A stretch of 64,000 nt of DNA, from positions 1 through 64,000 of the forward strand of contig JAITGL010000010.1 in the NCBI GenBank assembly GCA_031280645.1, in the 5' to 3' direction. The stretch's first letter is position 1. Each line of letters begins with the position of its first letter. This DNA comes from Tannerellaceae bacterium. Lineage in GTDB: Bacteria; Bacteroidota; Bacteroidia; Bacteroidales; Tannerellaceae. The notes under the pieces are model-generated. The model searched no databases. It was not told the origin of the DNA and saw nothing but the letters and a program-made list of their open reading frames with translations. Made by a program: the position numbers and the translations under genes. Below, piece by piece: positions 20,162 to 28,071 of the stretch.

Positions 20162-21841
20162 ATGAAAAATATATTAAAACTCGCCGCCGTATGCGCCATA
20201 TTAATAATAACGCCGGCAGCCTGCGACCTCACGCCTATCAACGTCAATCCCAACCAGCCCAGCGCCGAAGTTGACTATAACCTCAACGACGCCCGCCTCG
20301 CCTCCACATTCCGCGCCAGCCTGCCGGCCGTTGAAGGCGACGACGAGCAGCGCGTTAAATCGCTTATGGTCGACTTCTACGCGCAGATGCTCGACGGAGG
20401 CGACTTCACCACCCGCAACTATCTGATGAATGAAGACTGGAACCAGCGCATGTACCGCCGGGTGCAAAACGCCGTGGCCTCGCTCAACATCGTGATCCGC
20501 AACCTCGGCGACCGCAGCAGCGATTTCGCCCAGGCCATAGCCGTAGCCAAGATATGGCGAGCGTATGTAGAATCAATCGGGATCGACTATTTCGGCCCCA
20601 TCCCCTTCGCCAAATATTCCGAAGCGGAAGAAAATCCGCCATACATGTCGGTTGAAAACGCCTACAACGAATTTTTCAAAGAACTTGAAGAAGCCGTAGC
20701 CCTGCTCGACAAAGGAGGCATATACCCCATCTTTAACGACCCCGCCTCCGACATAATATACCGCAACGACCCCGCCAAATGGAGGAAATTTGCCAACTCG
20801 CTCCGCCTGCGCCTTGCCCTCCGCCTCTCCGAAGTGAAACCAGAGCTCTGCAAGGAGCAGGCCGCAAAAGCAATAGCGTCGGGAGTAATGGAATCGGCTG
20901 CCGACAACGCCTACATCCCGCCCAAAGCCGACGGCGGCTGGGGGCAGGATTACAACTACACGATGTTCCAAATCACCTGGGGAGGCCCCCTCAAGATGAC
21001 CTCCACGATGGAGAAACTCCTCACCGGCATAGGCGGAACGCCATGGCCCGACGGAGTAGTTAATCGCCGTTCGGGACTTAGCGGAGCCGCCCCCGTTGCC
21101 GTATCCTCGCATCCCGAAACGGTCGACCCCCGCGGCCCGCTGATGTTCGACCCCGCCTACGAAAACGGCGCATGGCGCGGATATCCCGACGGAATGTACG
21201 GCGCGCTGATCACCGGCGACTATGCAACCGGCGTACTATGGGCCGAACTCGGAACCCTTATCCGCAACGGATCGCGCTATGTAAACCGACCCTACGACGT
21301 ATTCCTCTACGAAGAAGTATGCTTCCTTAAAGCCGAAGCCGCCCACCGCGGATTCATCGCCGGCGATGCAAAAAGCGAGTACGAAAAAGGCGTTCGCGCC
21401 TCGTTCGCAACCTGGGGCGTGGGAAGCAAAGCCGACGAATACCTTGCCTCGACCGGCAAAAACCTGGCCGGAACCAGCGCCGGCTTTGACGACAATCAGG
21501 GGCCGGGCAACACGCCCCTCGAAAAGATAATCACCCAGAAGTACCTCGCCCTCTTCCCCGACATGTCTATGGAAGCCTGGAGCGATCACCGAAGGCTGAA
21601 CCTGCCGCGGTTCGACGTCCCCATGTTTCGCGACGAGCTTTTGTACAACAACAGCGACCGCAACTTCCTGAATCCCTCTAACTTTATCCGACGCGTGCAG
21701 TATCCGCAAAACGAAATCCGGATCAACAAAGCCGAATACGACAAAGGCGTAGGGCTACTCGGCGGGCGCGACCTTGTAAACGTTCCCATCTGGTGGGATC
21801 TTGGTAAAAACTATTGCACCTCCGAAGCCGGCGGTAATTAA
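20162..21841 (+). CDS. SusD-like (SusD/RagB type 2) outer-membrane lipoprotein
   Basis: Surface nutrient-binding partner of the SusC encoded 28 bases upstream. The start is set at MKNILKLAAV (20162); upstream in-frame ATGs would overlap the SusC end and spoil the signal. The lipobox ends TPAAC (Cys21). The body has DPAKWRKFANSLRLRLALRL and the C-terminal EKIITQKYLALFPDMSMEAW, both typical of the SusD-like_2 branch. At 559 residues it has normal length. A strong terminator follows 42 bases after the stop, so the pair forms a two-gene operon. Confidence 0.92.
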   Translation: MKNILKLAAVCAILIITPAACDLTPINVNPNQPSAEVDYNLNDARLASTFRASLPAVEGDDEQRVKSLMVDFYAQMLDGGDFTTRNYLMNEDWNQRMYRRVQNAVASLNIVIRNLGDRSSDFAQAIAVAKIWRAYVESIGIDYFGPIPFAKYSEAEENPPYMSVENAYNEFFKELEEAVALLDKGGIYPIFNDPASDIIYRNDPAKWRKFANSLRLRLALRLSEVKPELCKEQAAKAIASGVMESAADNAYIPPKADGGWGQDYNYTMFQITWGGPLKMTSTMEKLLTGIGGTPWPDGVVNRRSGLSGAAPVAVSSHPETVDPRGPLMFDPAYENGAWRGYPDGMYGALITGDYATGVLWAELGTLIRNGSRYVNRPYDVFLYEEVCFLKAEAAHRGFIAGDAKSEYEKGVRASFATWGVGSKADEYLASTGKNLAGTSAGFDDNQGPGNTPLEKIITQKYLALFPDMSMEAWSDHRRLNLPRFDVPMFRDELLYNNSDRNFLNPSNFIRRVQYPQNEIRINKAEYDKGVGLLGGRDLVNVPIWWDLGKNYCTSEAGGN

Positions 21842-21882
21842 GAGCGATCCGATCTTTTTTTGAGAGGCTATAAAAATCAAAC

Positions 21883-21920
21883 AGGGCCGTTGAACTCGCT
21901 GTTCAACGGCCCTTTCGCTT
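21883..21920 (+). terminator. strong intrinsic terminator after susD-2
   Basis: AGGGCCGTTGAAC (21883-21895) pairs perfectly with GTTCAACGGCCCT (21901-21913) around a TCGCT loop, followed by TTCGCTT. It ends the SusC/SusD-2 operon and faces the convergent DUF6261 gene. Confidence 0.9.
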
Positions 21921-21983
21921 AGCAGTCTCGCAGGTTGCGCCGGCCTGCGGTTATGAAAAATCGAGCCCGGTTGGGCTTAAGTC

Positions 21984-22829
21984 CTAATCCTTTTTCTCCT
22001 GATTGATTTGCTCTCCCGGCTTATCGGTTGCCGGCTGGCCGGCGTCGGGCGTTTGGGCTCCGGCGTCGGCTTTGGCGCGCTTGTGGCGCACGTTGCGATG
22101 GGCAAAGTTGAGCCGGGCCTGGTGGATGGCGGCGGATATGTGCTCTTTCACTTCGAGCAGAGTGTTGCGGATGGCCTCGTCTTGGAGGCCGTACTCGTTG
22201 ATAGTCCAGGCGGCGTTGATGTTTTCGAGTACGGTTACAAAGGCGTCGTCAACTTCAACGCGTATTAAAGAAAATTTACCCATTTGAGCCAAATGCTCCT
22301 TATTAAACGAGCGCTCGTTGTAATAATCCTTGAACTTATTGTGGGCGGCCCGCATCTTGTCGACCGGCAGCGTTAGCCCGAGGGTTTGGATTAGCGGCTT
22401 CCAGACAGGCGCTTCGCAGTCTTCCAGGAAGGCGGTCATAAGGCCGTTGGCGTCTGAATAGCTTGCATGGGTCATGCCCTTATAGGTTTTGCGCAGAAAT
22501 TTAAGCTGCTCGGCGGCCTGCATCAGCGGCGGGTCGTCGTAGAACTTGAACATATTTACGCTGTACCAGAAAAACTCGTAAAACGCTATCCGCTTTTCGT
22601 GCAGCGCGCGTAGCGGCCTGGTTTGTATCGACGCCTGGCTTTGCTTGTAGAGCGCGTCTTCTCTCTGGAATGTTGTTTTTAGAGCGTTGAAAATGCCGGA
22701 AATCATCGGCAGCGAGTTCATTAGCGACTCAAGAGGCGCGATGATGCCGCTTTCGTAAAAGTCGGTATGCTCCGCATTATGAAGCCTGCGGAGGATGACT
22801 TTTACAAGGGATGATATGAAATGTTTCAT
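21984..22829 (-). CDS. DUF6261-like family protein
   Basis: A 281-residue, mostly alpha-helical soluble protein with no signal peptide. The start MKHFISSLVKVILRRLHNAE is chosen because the -7 box TATATTTG (22864-22871) lies just upstream; an in-frame ATG at 22979 would reach into the repeat array. The LRRLHNAEHTDF opening followed by RIAFYEFFW and a regular helical body fit DUF6261, a family common in Bacteroidota and of unknown function. The C-terminal 40 residues are low-complexity and charged (HKRAKADAG ... EQINQEKKD). The gene stands alone and is preceded at about 100 bases by the 42-bp palindrome array B. Family assignment is from memory of the N-terminal pattern. Confidence 0.65.
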   Translation of the reverse strand: MKHFISSLVKVILRRLHNAEHTDFYESGIIAPLESLMNSLPMISGIFNALKTTFQREDALYKQSQASIQTRPLRALHEKRIAFYEFFWYSVNMFKFYDDPPLMQAAEQLKFLRKTYKGMTHASYSDANGLMTAFLEDCEAPVWKPLIQTLGLTLPVDKMRAAHNKFKDYYNERSFNKEHLAQMGKFSLIRVEVDDAFVTVLENINAAWTINEYGLQDEAIRNTLLEVKEHISAAIHQARLNFAHRNVRHKRAKADAGAQTPDAGQPATDKPGEQINQEKKD

Positions 22830-22863
22830 TGCACTGAAATTATTTGGTGATGAATATTTGCCG

Positions 22864-22871
22864 CAAATATA
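22864..22871 (-). promoter_or_regulatory. -7 box (TATATTTG) for the DUF6261-like gene
   Basis: TATATTTG on the minus strand matches TAnnTTTG and lies 35 bases before the ATG at 22829. No good -33 element is seen. It excludes array B from the transcript. Confidence 0.45.
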
Positions 22872-22931
22872 CGAAAATAATTTCAGGACGATAATAACAG
22901 CTATGTTTTGTTGATATGAAATGCCGGTAAT

Positions 22932-23294
22932 AAAAATACATGACGTATATCTGCTGTTGAAATCAGGTTTTTGGCGCATACGTTGTGTATATTGTCTTCC
23001 GGAATATTATTTGGATTATATACTTTACGTATATTTAATATTAAAATATAGTTCATGGTATATACTTAATGTATATCGTATGCAGAAATTAGATTTAAGA
23101 TATCTGCATTGCGTATATTATATCCTGAAATTCGATTTACTGTATATACATTATGTATATTGTATCCTGAAATCAGATTCAGGTAATATACGTAATGTAT
23201 ATGGTATCCTGAAATAAGGTTTGTACAATATACATTACGCATGTATTGCTGCGAAACCTGCTTTATAAAATATACGTGACGTATATTACGCTAA
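22932..23294. repeat. phased palindrome array B: 9 units of 42 bp
   Basis: A palindrome of the form ATATACRTNACGTATAT recurs with its GTATAT half at 22945, 22987, 23029, 23071, 23113, 23155, 23197, 23239 (variant GCATGT) and 23281, exactly 42 bases apart each time. The last copy is a perfect 9-bp inverted repeat, AATATACGT and ACGTATATT with one central base (23269-23287). Linkers are less conserved but repeat TATCCTGAAATMAG-type words. The region is very AT-rich and lies between the DUF6261 promoter and the menaquinone operon promoter. Confidence 0.93.
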
Positions 23295-23410
23295 AAAATA
23301 CGGTTTGCCGTATACAAGCCGTTGCGCCGCCTCAGGCAGCCGGGGCTTGGGGCGAAAAGCCGGTAGCTGCCGCGCCGCCGCCTCCCGCTCGGCCGCATCT
23401 TATAAAAACA

Positions 23411-23418
23411 TATCTTTG
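23411..23418 (+). promoter_or_regulatory. -7 box (TATCTTTG) of the menaquinone operon
   Basis: TATCTTTG at 23411-23418 matches the Bacteroidota -7 consensus and is oriented toward the HAD-hotdog, menF, menD operon. The -33 element is not obvious. Transcription would start near 23425, giving a leader of about 105 bases. Confidence 0.5.
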
Positions 23419-23476
23419 CGCACAATTTAAGAAGCCCCGCCGGCAAGCGAGCTCCAGCAAAACGGCGAGCCGGAAT

Positions 23477-23530
23477 ATGAAAAAACAGCGAGGGCCTCTT
23501 TCAGGCAAACAATCTAATAATTTTCAATAG
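23477..23530 (+). CDS. possible 17-residue leader peptide
   Basis: An ATG at 23477 opens MKKQRGPLSGKQSNNFQ, and its TAG stop (23528-23530) directly abuts the ATG of the HAD-hotdog gene at 23531. The arrangement would allow translational coupling between a leader peptide and the first menaquinone gene. There is no further support, and it may be chance. Confidence 0.25.
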   Translation: MKKQRGPLSGKQSNNFQ

Positions 23531-24766
23531 ATGATTAAACAGAAACTTTTGGTACTCGACGTCGACGATACTTTGCTGAACGACAAGCAGGAAATTACGT
23601 CTCCAACGCTCGCCGCCCTGTTCATGATCCAGCAGATGGGCATACGGGTGGCGCTGGCTTCGGGAAGGGCTACGCATGGATTGAGGCCGCTGGCCGCGGC
23701 TATCGAACTCGACCGTTACGGCGGATTTGTTATGTCGTACAACGGCGGGCAGATTATTAACATGCAAACCGGCGAGCTGCTGTTTGAGAGGCGAATTGAT
23801 CCGCAGTCGATACCTTATATCGAGAGCGTGGCCAGGAAAAACGGCTTTACTATTTTCACTTACCGCGACGATACGCTTATTGCTTCCGACGCCTCCAACG
23901 AGCATGTGCGGCGGGAGGCGGCGAGGAATGATATGAGGATTATAGAGGCTGCCGATTTTGCCGCCTTCCTTGATTTTGCACCTTGCAAATGTATGATGAC
24001 AAGCGATAACCACGAGGCTTTGGCTACCCTTGAACGCCGGCTGAAGCTGCGGCTCGACGGATCGCTCGACGTGTTTTGCTCCGAGCCCTATTTCCTCGAA
24101 ATTGTGCCTCCGCAGGTTAACAAGGCCGATACGCTGGGGGCGCTGATGAGCAAGCTTAATGTTGAGCCGGAGGAGGTAATAGCCATCGGCAACGGGGTTT
24201 GCGACATCGGCATGATCCAGATGGCGGGCCTCGGCATCGCCATGGATAACGCCGACGAGAGGGTAAAGCGCTGCGCCGATTTTACTACCGCCTCGAACAA
24301 CGACGACGGCGTGGCCCGCGCCATCGAGGAGCATATCATCGCCGGCATCAGCCCGTCGGATATTCCTCTCGACGAGATGAACCTGAGCGGCCGGCATTCG
24401 CTTACGGGCAACCTCGGCATACAGTACACCTATGCCGACGAGGGCAGGATTGAGGCAACTATGCCCGTAGACGAGCGTACCCGGCAGCCGTTCGGCATCC
24501 TGCACGGCGGGGCTACGCTGGCGCTGGCCGAGACGGTGGCCGGCTTCGGGTCGATGATTTTGTGCCGTCCCGACGAGATGATGGTGGGCATGCAGGTTAG
24601 CGGCAATCATGTGTCGTCGGCCCGCGAGGGCGATACGGTCAGGGCTGTGGCAACTGTTATTCACCGGGGCCGGTCGTCGCATGTATGGAATGTGGATGTG
24701 TTTACTTCGACCGATAAATTGGTGTCGACGGTGAGGGTGGTTAACAGTATTTTAAAGAAGCGATGA
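23531..24766 (+). CDS. fusion of a Cof-type HAD phosphatase and a hotdog thioesterase (probable DHNA-CoA thioesterase)
   Basis: Residues 1-270 are a Cof/HAD-IIB hydrolase: LVLDVDDTLLNDKQEIT (motif I, DxD), LASGRATHGL (motif II) and EEVIAIGNGVCDIGMIQMAG (motif IV). The last has GNGVCD where GDxxND is usual, so the second Mg-binding position is altered. Residues about 285-411 are a PaaI-type hotdog domain with QPFGILHGGATLALAETVAG, the active-site helix of this family (Gly-His-Gly-Gly plus Glu). The gene overlaps menF by ATGA and menD follows, so the hotdog half probably hydrolyses 1,4-dihydroxy-2-naphthoyl-CoA in menaquinone synthesis. The HAD half has no evident role there; it may have an unrelated phosphatase function. 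Confidence 0.85.
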   Translation: MIKQKLLVLDVDDTLLNDKQEITSPTLAALFMIQQMGIRVALASGRATHGLRPLAAAIELDRYGGFVMSYNGGQIINMQTGELLFERRIDPQSIPYIESVARKNGFTIFTYRDDTLIASDASNEHVRREAARNDMRIIEAADFAAFLDFAPCKCMMTSDNHEALATLERRLKLRLDGSLDVFCSEPYFLEIVPPQVNKADTLGALMSKLNVEPEEVIAIGNGVCDIGMIQMAGLGIAMDNADERVKRCADFTTASNNDDGVARAIEEHIIAGISPSDIPLDEMNLSGRHSLTGNLGIQYTYADEGRIEATMPVDERTRQPFGILHGGATLALAETVAGFGSMILCRPDEMMVGMQVSGNHVSSAREGDTVRAVATVIHRGRSSHVWNVDVFTSTDKLVSTVRVVNSILKKR

Positions 24767-25803
24767 AGGATTTGTTGACCGGGCGCTTGCGCGATATCCT
24801 CCTGTCGGGCTCCGATTTTGCGGCCTGGCGGTTGCCCGGCGAGAGCGTTGTGAGCGTTCTTAGCGCCCGGTCGTCGGTTAAATTTAATGATCTTGAGGAG
24901 ATGAACGGGCGCTGCGGCTTTGTTATTTTCCCTTACGACGGGGGTCTGCATCCGGGCGTATTGCTTGAGGCTTCCGTGATCGAAACCTTTAGCGAGCCTT
25001 CCGGCGAGCTGCCCGCTCCGTTCCGGCCGGCTGGGGCGCCAAGCGATCCTCCGGCCGATTATGTTGCGGCCTTTGAGAAGATAACGAGTGTTTTGAGGGA
25101 TCAGAATGATCCTCTGAAGAAGGCGGCGCTATCGTATAGCTTCAGGCATGAGTGGGGTGGGGCGGCTCCGTATCCGGCGGCCGAGGCTTTTGCGAGGGCT
25201 TGCCTGGGGTATCGGTCGGCTTATGTTTTTATGTTTCGCTCGGCGGCGTCGGGGCTTTGGATGGGATGCTCGCCGGAGATATTACTGTCGAACGAGAAAA
25301 ATGAGTGGAAAACGGTTGCGCTGGCCGGCACCGCGGCCGACAGGGAGGGGCTGTTTTCTACGAAGAACATGGAGGAGCATTTGGTTGTGGTTGATTACAT
25401 ACATGATGCGCTGCGGTTGCATTTCGGGTGGGAATGTGCGATGTATGGGCCTTATCCGCTGGTTGCCGATTCGGGCGTTATACATCTTTGCACGGAGATG
25501 CTTTTCGGTAATCATGAACCCGGCCTGGCCGGCGGCATCCTGAAGGCTTTGCATCCTACGCCGGCGGTATCCTGCGGCCGCATGAGCGTTTTTGAGGGTT
25601 ACGACCGGAGGTATTACACGGGCTTTGCCGGCATGCTCGACCCCGGCGGGCGCACGGGCGTTTACGTTAACCTCCGCTGCGTTAATATCGAGCCCGACGC
25701 TTTAACGCTCTATGCCGGCGGCGGCCTGACGGCCGGGTCAATCCTGGCCGACGAGTGGAGCGAGCTTACAAGTAAATTAAAAACCATGCTTGCGGTTGTA
25801 TGA
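24763..25803 (+). CDS. menF: isochorismate synthase (chorismate-binding enzyme)
   Basis: Converts chorismate to isochorismate, the entry step of menaquinone synthesis. The 346-residue protein carries the chorismate-binding C-terminal core: MGCSPEILL, TVALAGTAADREGLFSTKN, HPTPAVSCGRMSVFEGYDRR, FAGMLDPGGRTGVYVNLRC and LYAGGGLTAGSILADEWSE, which match the conserved blocks of the isochorismate/anthranilate/salicylate synthase family. The N-terminal part is short, as in other Bacteroidota copies. The start overlaps the preceding stop by four bases and menD follows after 34 bases, so context supports MenF over an anthranilate or aminodeoxychorismate synthase. Confidence 0.9.
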   Translation: MKDLLTGRLRDILLSGSDFAAWRLPGESVVSVLSARSSVKFNDLEEMNGRCGFVIFPYDGGLHPGVLLEASVIETFSEPSGELPAPFRPAGAPSDPPADYVAAFEKITSVLRDQNDPLKKAALSYSFRHEWGGAAPYPAAEAFARACLGYRSAYVFMFRSAASGLWMGCSPEILLSNEKNEWKTVALAGTAADREGLFSTKNMEEHLVVVDYIHDALRLHFGWECAMYGPYPLVADSGVIHLCTEMLFGNHEPGLAGGILKALHPTPAVSCGRMSVFEGYDRRYYTGFAGMLDPGGRTGVYVNLRCVNIEPDALTLYAGGGLTAGSILADEWSELTSKLKTMLAVV

Positions 25804-25837
25804 TGGTTGCAGGCTGTTAAAATCACCTATATATATA

Positions 25838-27547
25838 ATGTATTCAGATAAGAAGAATATCCTTCAGCTTGTGGCGCTGATGAAGGAGCATTTGGTATCG
25901 AGGGTTGTTATATCGCCCGGCGCGCGTAACTTCCCGATTGCCCAGAGCCTTGCCGAGTGCGGCGAGTTTTCGTGCTACTCTGTTGTCGACGAGCGCAGCG
26001 CGGGCTTTATGGCCCTTGGCATGGCGCAGTTTTACAGTAAGTATACGGTGGCCTTGTGCTGTACTTCAGGCTCGGCGGCGCTTAATTACGCTCCGGCGGT
26101 TGCCGAGGCCTGGCATCGCAACATTCCTTTGCTGATTATTACGGCCGACCGTCCGGCGGCTTGGCTGGGGCAGCTTGAGAATCAGATAATCCGTCAGTCC
26201 GACATATTCGGATCGTTTGTAAAGATGTCGGTTACCTTGCCCGAAATCCGCACCAAGGAAGACGAATGGCATTGCAACCGGCTTATCAACGAGGCTTTGC
26301 TTGAGGTTAACTATTCGAGGCCGGGGCCGGTTCATATTAATATCCCGATACCGGAGCCGCTGTTTGAGTTTCCGGTTGAAACGCTGCCCAAGGTCAGGGT
26401 TATCAGGCGGGATTCGCTAAAGGATTCATTGTATACGACAGACGACATAAACCGTAGCTTTGGAGACCGGTTCGGATTTTTCGACAGGCCTATGATACTG
26501 CTTGGCCAGCAAGATTATAATGGCGTGGAATGTATGATAATCCCCGCGGTGTTTGAGCATGTCAAGGGCATGAAATGCGTGCTCCTCGGCGAGCATCTTG
26601 CCGTTACGTTTGAAACGCCTACAATAATCCGCAATTTCGACTCCATCCTCCACGCCCTTCCCGAAAGCGCCTGGAGCTCCTATGCTCCCGATCTTCTGAT
26701 CACAACGGGAGGCCAGGTCATTTCAAAGCAGATTAAGAAGTTTCTCCGCACCCATAAGCCGAGGGAGCATTGGCACGTATCGCCATGGGGCGAGATTGTA
26801 GACACTTATCAATGCCTCACCCATGCGATAACCTCTACATTCAGCCGGTTTATCGACGCCTTGATGAGCGCCAACCACGAGAAGCCTCCGCGCGAAACGC
26901 TGCCGTATTTTACAGGCTGGTACAGTTTTTCGGAGCAAATTCCTCCGCCCACCCCCGACTATTCAAGCATGATGGCCATCGGCGAGCTGATGAAGGCCAT
27001 AACCGGTCCTGCCGAGCTGCATCTTGCCAACAGTTCGGCCGTGCGCCATGCCCTTCTCTTCCCGCTCAAGGGCCGGATTGAAGTGCGCGCCAACCGCGGA
27101 ACCAGCGGCATTGAGGGATGCGTATCAACGGCGTTGGGAGCGGCCATCTCAAAAATGTCGGAGCCAACCTACGTAATAACCGGCGATCTTGCTTTCTTTA
27201 CCGACATCAACGCGCTGTGGAACTACTACATCGTGCGCCGTACGCGGCTCAGGATATTGCTTAACAACAACGGCGGCGGCGCCATATTCGGCGCTCTCGA
27301 AGGATTTTACGACTACGATATCGAGAGCCACAACTTTGCCTTGGCTTTACATAACACTTCGGCCAAGGAGTGGGCCCTCGACCGCGGCATAGCGTATCTT
27401 GAAGTGCATAACGCCGACGATCTTCGCAACTACATGCCTGCATTTATCGACCGGGAGGTAGACGGCACCATCATAATGGAAGTATTCAGCAATACAACTT
27501 TCGACAATTACGAGCTCTACGCCTACCACGATTCCATCAAGCTATGA
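25838..27547 (+). CDS. menD: 2-succinyl-5-enolpyruvyl-6-hydroxy-3-cyclohexene-1-carboxylate synthase
   Basis: A thiamine-diphosphate enzyme that adds the succinyl semialdehyde unit from 2-oxoglutarate to isochorismate. The start is MYSDKKNILQLVALMKEH (25838); an in-frame ATG at 25790 would overlap menF. Visible blocks are VVISPGARNFPIAQSLAE (substrate site), CTSGSAALNYAPAVAEAWH with the preceding ThDP-activating Glu region, ITADRPAAWLGQLENQIIRQ, RGTSGIEGCVSTALGAA, and the ThDP-binding GDLAFFTDINALWNYY ... LNNNGGG. Length 569 is normal. Its stop overlaps the next gene by four bases. The later genes menB, menC and menE are not in the window. Confidence 0.93.
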   Translation: MYSDKKNILQLVALMKEHLVSRVVISPGARNFPIAQSLAECGEFSCYSVVDERSAGFMALGMAQFYSKYTVALCCTSGSAALNYAPAVAEAWHRNIPLLIITADRPAAWLGQLENQIIRQSDIFGSFVKMSVTLPEIRTKEDEWHCNRLINEALLEVNYSRPGPVHINIPIPEPLFEFPVETLPKVRVIRRDSLKDSLYTTDDINRSFGDRFGFFDRPMILLGQQDYNGVECMIIPAVFEHVKGMKCVLLGEHLAVTFETPTIIRNFDSILHALPESAWSSYAPDLLITTGGQVISKQIKKFLRTHKPREHWHVSPWGEIVDTYQCLTHAITSTFSRFIDALMSANHEKPPRETLPYFTGWYSFSEQIPPPTPDYSSMMAIGELMKAITGPAELHLANSSAVRHALLFPLKGRIEVRANRGTSGIEGCVSTALGAAISKMSEPTYVITGDLAFFTDINALWNYYIVRRTRLRILLNNNGGGAIFGALEGFYDYDIESHNFALALHNTSAKEWALDRGIAYLEVHNADDLRNYMPAFIDREVDGTIIMEVFSNTTFDNYELYAYHDSIKL

Positions 27548-28068
27548 AAGCCATTATCTCTCACCCCCTCTTTGCCGTCCGCCCCTGGGAGCCGTCCGAC
27601 GCCGCTTCGCTTGCCTTCCATGCCAACGACGTTCGCATCAGCCGCAACGTTCGCGACGCTTTTCCTAATCCTTACGCCATTAGCGACGCCGAAGCTTATA
27701 TAGCCTCTACTTTTCATCCTTCCGCCGCCGGTTGTAACTTCGCCATAGTAATAAACAACGAAGCCGCAGGCGGAATCGGTATTATACCGCAAACCGACGT
27801 TGAGCGCTACTCGGCCGAGATAGGCTACTGGCTCGGCGCGACCTACCACAACCGCGGCATAATGACCGAAGCCGTACGGACATTTGCCGCCTACGTTTTT
27901 GAGCATACAAGCTTGGTTCGGCTATTTGCTTCGGTATTCGATTTCAATATTGCTTCGGCGAGGACGCTTGAGAAGGCGGGTTTCAGGCTTGTGGGGAAGT
28001 TGAGGAAGGCCGGATTTAAGGATGGGAGGTTTGTGGATATGGGGTATTATGAATTGATTGGGAATTGA
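27544..28068 (+). CDS. GNAT family N-acetyltransferase (RimJ/RimL type)
   Basis: A 174-residue GNAT fold protein with VRPWEPSDAASLAFHANDVR at the N-terminus, the acetyl-CoA loop region EIGYWLGATYHNRGIMTEAV and the C-terminal FDFNIASARTLEKAGFRLVG, as in ribosomal-protein or small-molecule acetyltransferases of the RimJ/RimL group. It overlaps menD by ATGA and ends the operon. The substrate is unknown, and nothing ties it chemically to menaquinone synthesis; co-location of an acetyltransferase with menD may only reflect shared expression. Confidence 0.85.
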   Translation: MKAIISHPLFAVRPWEPSDAASLAFHANDVRISRNVRDAFPNPYAISDAEAYIASTFHPSAAGCNFAIVINNEAAGGIGIIPQTDVERYSAEIGYWLGATYHNRGIMTEAVRTFAAYVFEHTSLVRLFASVFDFNIASARTLEKAGFRLVGKLRKAGFKDGRFVDMGYYELIGN

Positions 28069-28071
28069 GGG

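Noticed and set aside
22921..23217. A 98-residue open frame through array B
   Set aside because: It follows the 42-bp period (14 codons), is extremely Tyr/Leu-rich and lies entirely in the repeat, so it is a by-product of the array.
23501..24682. A 393-residue minus-strand frame opposite the HAD-hotdog gene
   Set aside because: The plus-strand frame has clear HAD and hotdog motifs and a coupled neighbour; the antisense frame has none.
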